Positions 6,474-7,736 of a stretch of 7,736 bases of DNA are shown here, one piece after another. Every line of letters begins with the position of its first letter. Positions within the stretch are counted from its first letter, which is position 1. The position numbers and the translations under genes are program-made. The stretch lies in NCBI GenBank assembly GCA_017475845.1, contig JAFVEU010000167.1, forward strand, positions 1-7,736. Direction: 5' to 3'. The notes below the pieces were generated by a model. The model was not told where the DNA came from. It did not search any database and worked only from the letters and a program-made list of their open reading frames with translations. Source of the stretch: Lachnospiraceae bacterium (GTDB lineage: Bacteria > Bacillota > Clostridia > Lachnospirales > Lachnospiraceae).

Positions 6474-7409
6474 TTATTTAAGCATTTCCCCGGGGCTTAT
6501 CTTTGCTCCCAGAAGGAAATCCCGGGTCTTCATCCTCTTTTTCCCGGATAACTGAAGTTCCTCTATAAAAAGCCCGTCCCTTCCGCATTTTACCGTAAAG
6601 CCTTCCCTGTCTACCTCCGTTACGGTCCCGGGAGGAAGGTCATTTGGGCCGCTGTCCCGGACAATCCGGGTCTTCCATATCTTAAGGCTCTTATCCTTAT
6701 AGCTGCAGAAGGTTCCGGGCCAGGGATCCATTGCTCTCACCAGCCTTTCAAGCTCCTCCGCGTCCTTTGAAAAATCCAGCTCCCCGCTGTCTTTTTTAAG
6801 GGTTCCCACATAAGTGGCCCTTGAATCGTCCTGTTTTACGGGGCTTAGCTTCCCGTCCCTTATTAAAGGTATCGCTTCCCTTATCATCTCAGCTCCCAGC
6901 TCCGAGAGCCTGTCAAAGAGGCTTCCTCCGGTCTCGTCCCCGGCGATCGGTATCTCCCGCTGCATAAGGATATCTCCCGTGTCCAGCCCCTCATCCATCT
7001 GCATGATGGTGATCCCTGTCTTTTCCTTTCCGTCGGCTATGCAGCGCTGTATGGGGGATGCGCCCCTGTATTCCGGAAGAAGGGATGCGTGGATATTTAT
7101 ACAGCCGTATTTAGGGATATCAAGGATCTCTTTGGTAAGTATCTGTCCGAAAGCCGCCACCACTATGATCTCGGGCGACGCTTCCCTTATCCTCTGCACT
7201 GCTCCGGCTTCCCTGACCTTTTCCGGCTGGAAGACCGGGACACCATGCTCCAGAGCGCACTTCTTCACCTCCGGCATGGCCAGCTCCTTTCCCCTGCCCT
7301 TTTCCCTGTCGGGCTGGGTAACGGCCAGCACCACGTCCTCTCCTGCCTCGATAAGGGCCTGAAGCGCGGAGGAAGCAAAGTCCGGAGTTCCCATGAAAAC
7401 GATCCTCAA
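6474..7409 (-). CDS. fmt: Methionyl-tRNA formyltransferase
   Basis: A 311-residue enzyme that transfers a formyl group from 10-formyl-tetrahydrofolate to initiator Met-tRNA. The N-terminal hydrolase fold starts RIVFMGTPDFAS (2-13) with a basic tRNA-contact loop QPDREKGRGKE (32-42). The catalytic set is present: Asn105 and His107 in NIHASLLPEYRG (105-116) and Asp143 in EGLDTGDI (140-147). The C-terminal OB-like domain runs from about 205 to 311. The start codon is TTG at 7409: it is needed to include the first beta strand (the next ATG is codon 6, after RIVF), and it has GGGAGGAG with 7-nt spacing. TTG overlaps the def stop as TTGA (4-nt overlap), the same geometry as the common ATGA coupling. 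It acts together with Def, which later removes the formyl group. Confidence 0.96.
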   Translation of the reverse strand: MRIVFMGTPDFASSALQALIEAGEDVVLAVTQPDREKGRGKELAMPEVKKCALEHGVPVFQPEKVREAGAVQRIREASPEIIVVAAFGQILTKEILDIPKYGCINIHASLLPEYRGASPIQRCIADGKEKTGITIMQMDEGLDTGDILMQREIPIAGDETGGSLFDRLSELGAEMIREAIPLIRDGKLSPVKQDDSRATYVGTLKKDSGELDFSKDAEELERLVRAMDPWPGTFCSYKDKSLKIWKTRIVRDSGPNDLPPGTVTEVDREGFTVKCGRDGLFIEELQLSGKKRMKTRDFLLGAKISPGEMLK

Positions 7410-7736
7410 GACTCCTCTCCTCCCTCTTCGGACAGCTCCTTCACATCATGGAGTCCGTCCTTTGTAAGATCCACGTAGAGCTTTCCCTCCAGATGATCCA
7501 TCTCATGGCAGATGGCCCTTGCAAGGAGAGCCGTGCCCTCCAGCTCCTGTCTTTCCATGTTTTCGTCATAATAGGCCACTTTGGCGTAATCAGGCCTCTT
7601 TACGATACCGTATTTTCCGGGAACAGAAAGACAGCCCTCAGTCCCCTCCTGCTCCCCGCTGGTCTCTAAGATCACGGGATTTATCATTACATGGGGATCA
7701 TCCCCGGTATCGATTATTATTATCCTCTTAAGTATC
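7406..7736 (-). CDS. def: Peptide deformylase, C-terminal part (5' end beyond window)
   Basis: 109 codons are visible, reading in frame from base 7735; the start and motif 1 (GVGLAAPQ) lie off the right edge. The visible protein begins ILKRIIIIDTGDD, continues to motif 2 in EGCLSVPGKYG (metal-binding Cys) and to motif 3 CHEMDHLEGKLYVD, whose HExxH provides the other two metal ligands and the catalytic Glu. Def is an Fe(II) or Zn enzyme that removes the formyl group from new polypeptides. An internal ATG at 7687 opens MINPV, but it is mid-domain and not the true start. The C-terminus ends in an acidic tail (ELSEEGGEES) whose codons contain the Shine-Dalgarno of fmt. The 4-nt overlap with fmt implies coupled translation. 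Confidence 0.95.
   Translation of the reverse strand, partial: ILKRIIIIDTGDDPHVMINPVILETSGEQEGTEGCLSVPGKYGIVKRPDYAKVAYYDENMERQELEGTALLARAICHEMDHLEGKLYVDLTKDGLHDVKELSEEGGEES
7417..7424 (-). promoter_or_regulatory. Ribosome binding site of fmt
   Basis: On the minus strand GGGAGGAG lies inside the last codons of def, 7 nt before the TTG at 7409. It is the reason for accepting a TTG start for fmt. Confidence 0.8.

Overview
The window is a compact, single-strand (minus) run of conserved housekeeping genes from a Gram-positive bacterium of the Clostridia, most like a Lachnospiraceae member. This rests on gene order, Shine-Dalgarno motifs of the AGGAGG type, the PASTA-kinase architecture and codon choice. 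I cannot name the genus. Base composition looks roughly balanced (by eye, not computed). The order resembles the Bacillus subtilis locus def-fmt-rsmB-rlmN-prpC-prkC-cpgA (rsgA), with one extra gene, a YugP-type membrane zinc peptidase, between fmt and rsmB.

In transcription order (right to left): 7736-7406, 3' part of peptide deformylase (def; 5' end lies beyond the window); 7409-6474, methionyl-tRNA formyltransferase (fmt, TTG start overlapping the def stop); 6427-5717, YugP-like zinc metallopeptidase; 5717-4359, 16S rRNA m5C967 methyltransferase (rsmB, TGATG overlap with yugP); 4314-3274, dual-specificity 23S rRNA/tRNA m2A methyltransferase (rlmN); 3281-2541, PP2C Ser/Thr phosphatase (stp/prpC, overlapping rlmN by 8 nt); 2537-216, PASTA Ser/Thr kinase (prkC); 209-1, N-terminal part of the ribosome-assembly GTPase rsgA (continues beyond the window). 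The largest gaps are 46 and 44 nt, so no gene-free stretch needs explaining. No tRNA, rRNA, CRISPR array, insertion sequence or riboswitch was seen.

Functionally the operon joins the start and finish of translation initiation chemistry (Fmt adds the formyl group to initiator Met-tRNA, Def removes it from nascent chains), ribosome and tRNA modification (RsmB, RlmN), 30S maturation (RsgA), and a cell-wall-sensing kinase/phosphatase pair (PrkC/Stp). In B. subtilis the RsgA orthologue CpgA is a known substrate of PrkC/PrpC, so kinase, phosphatase and a likely target are co-encoded.

I did not find a previously undescribed system here. The points worth a second look are small: a long, strongly charged juxtamembrane linker and a divergent first PASTA repeat in PrkC, an imperfect direct repeat with a 44-nt offset at the rsmB/rlmN junction, an A-AAA-AAC slippery heptamer near the end of rlmN, and translation-initiation regions that suggest coupling or structure control.
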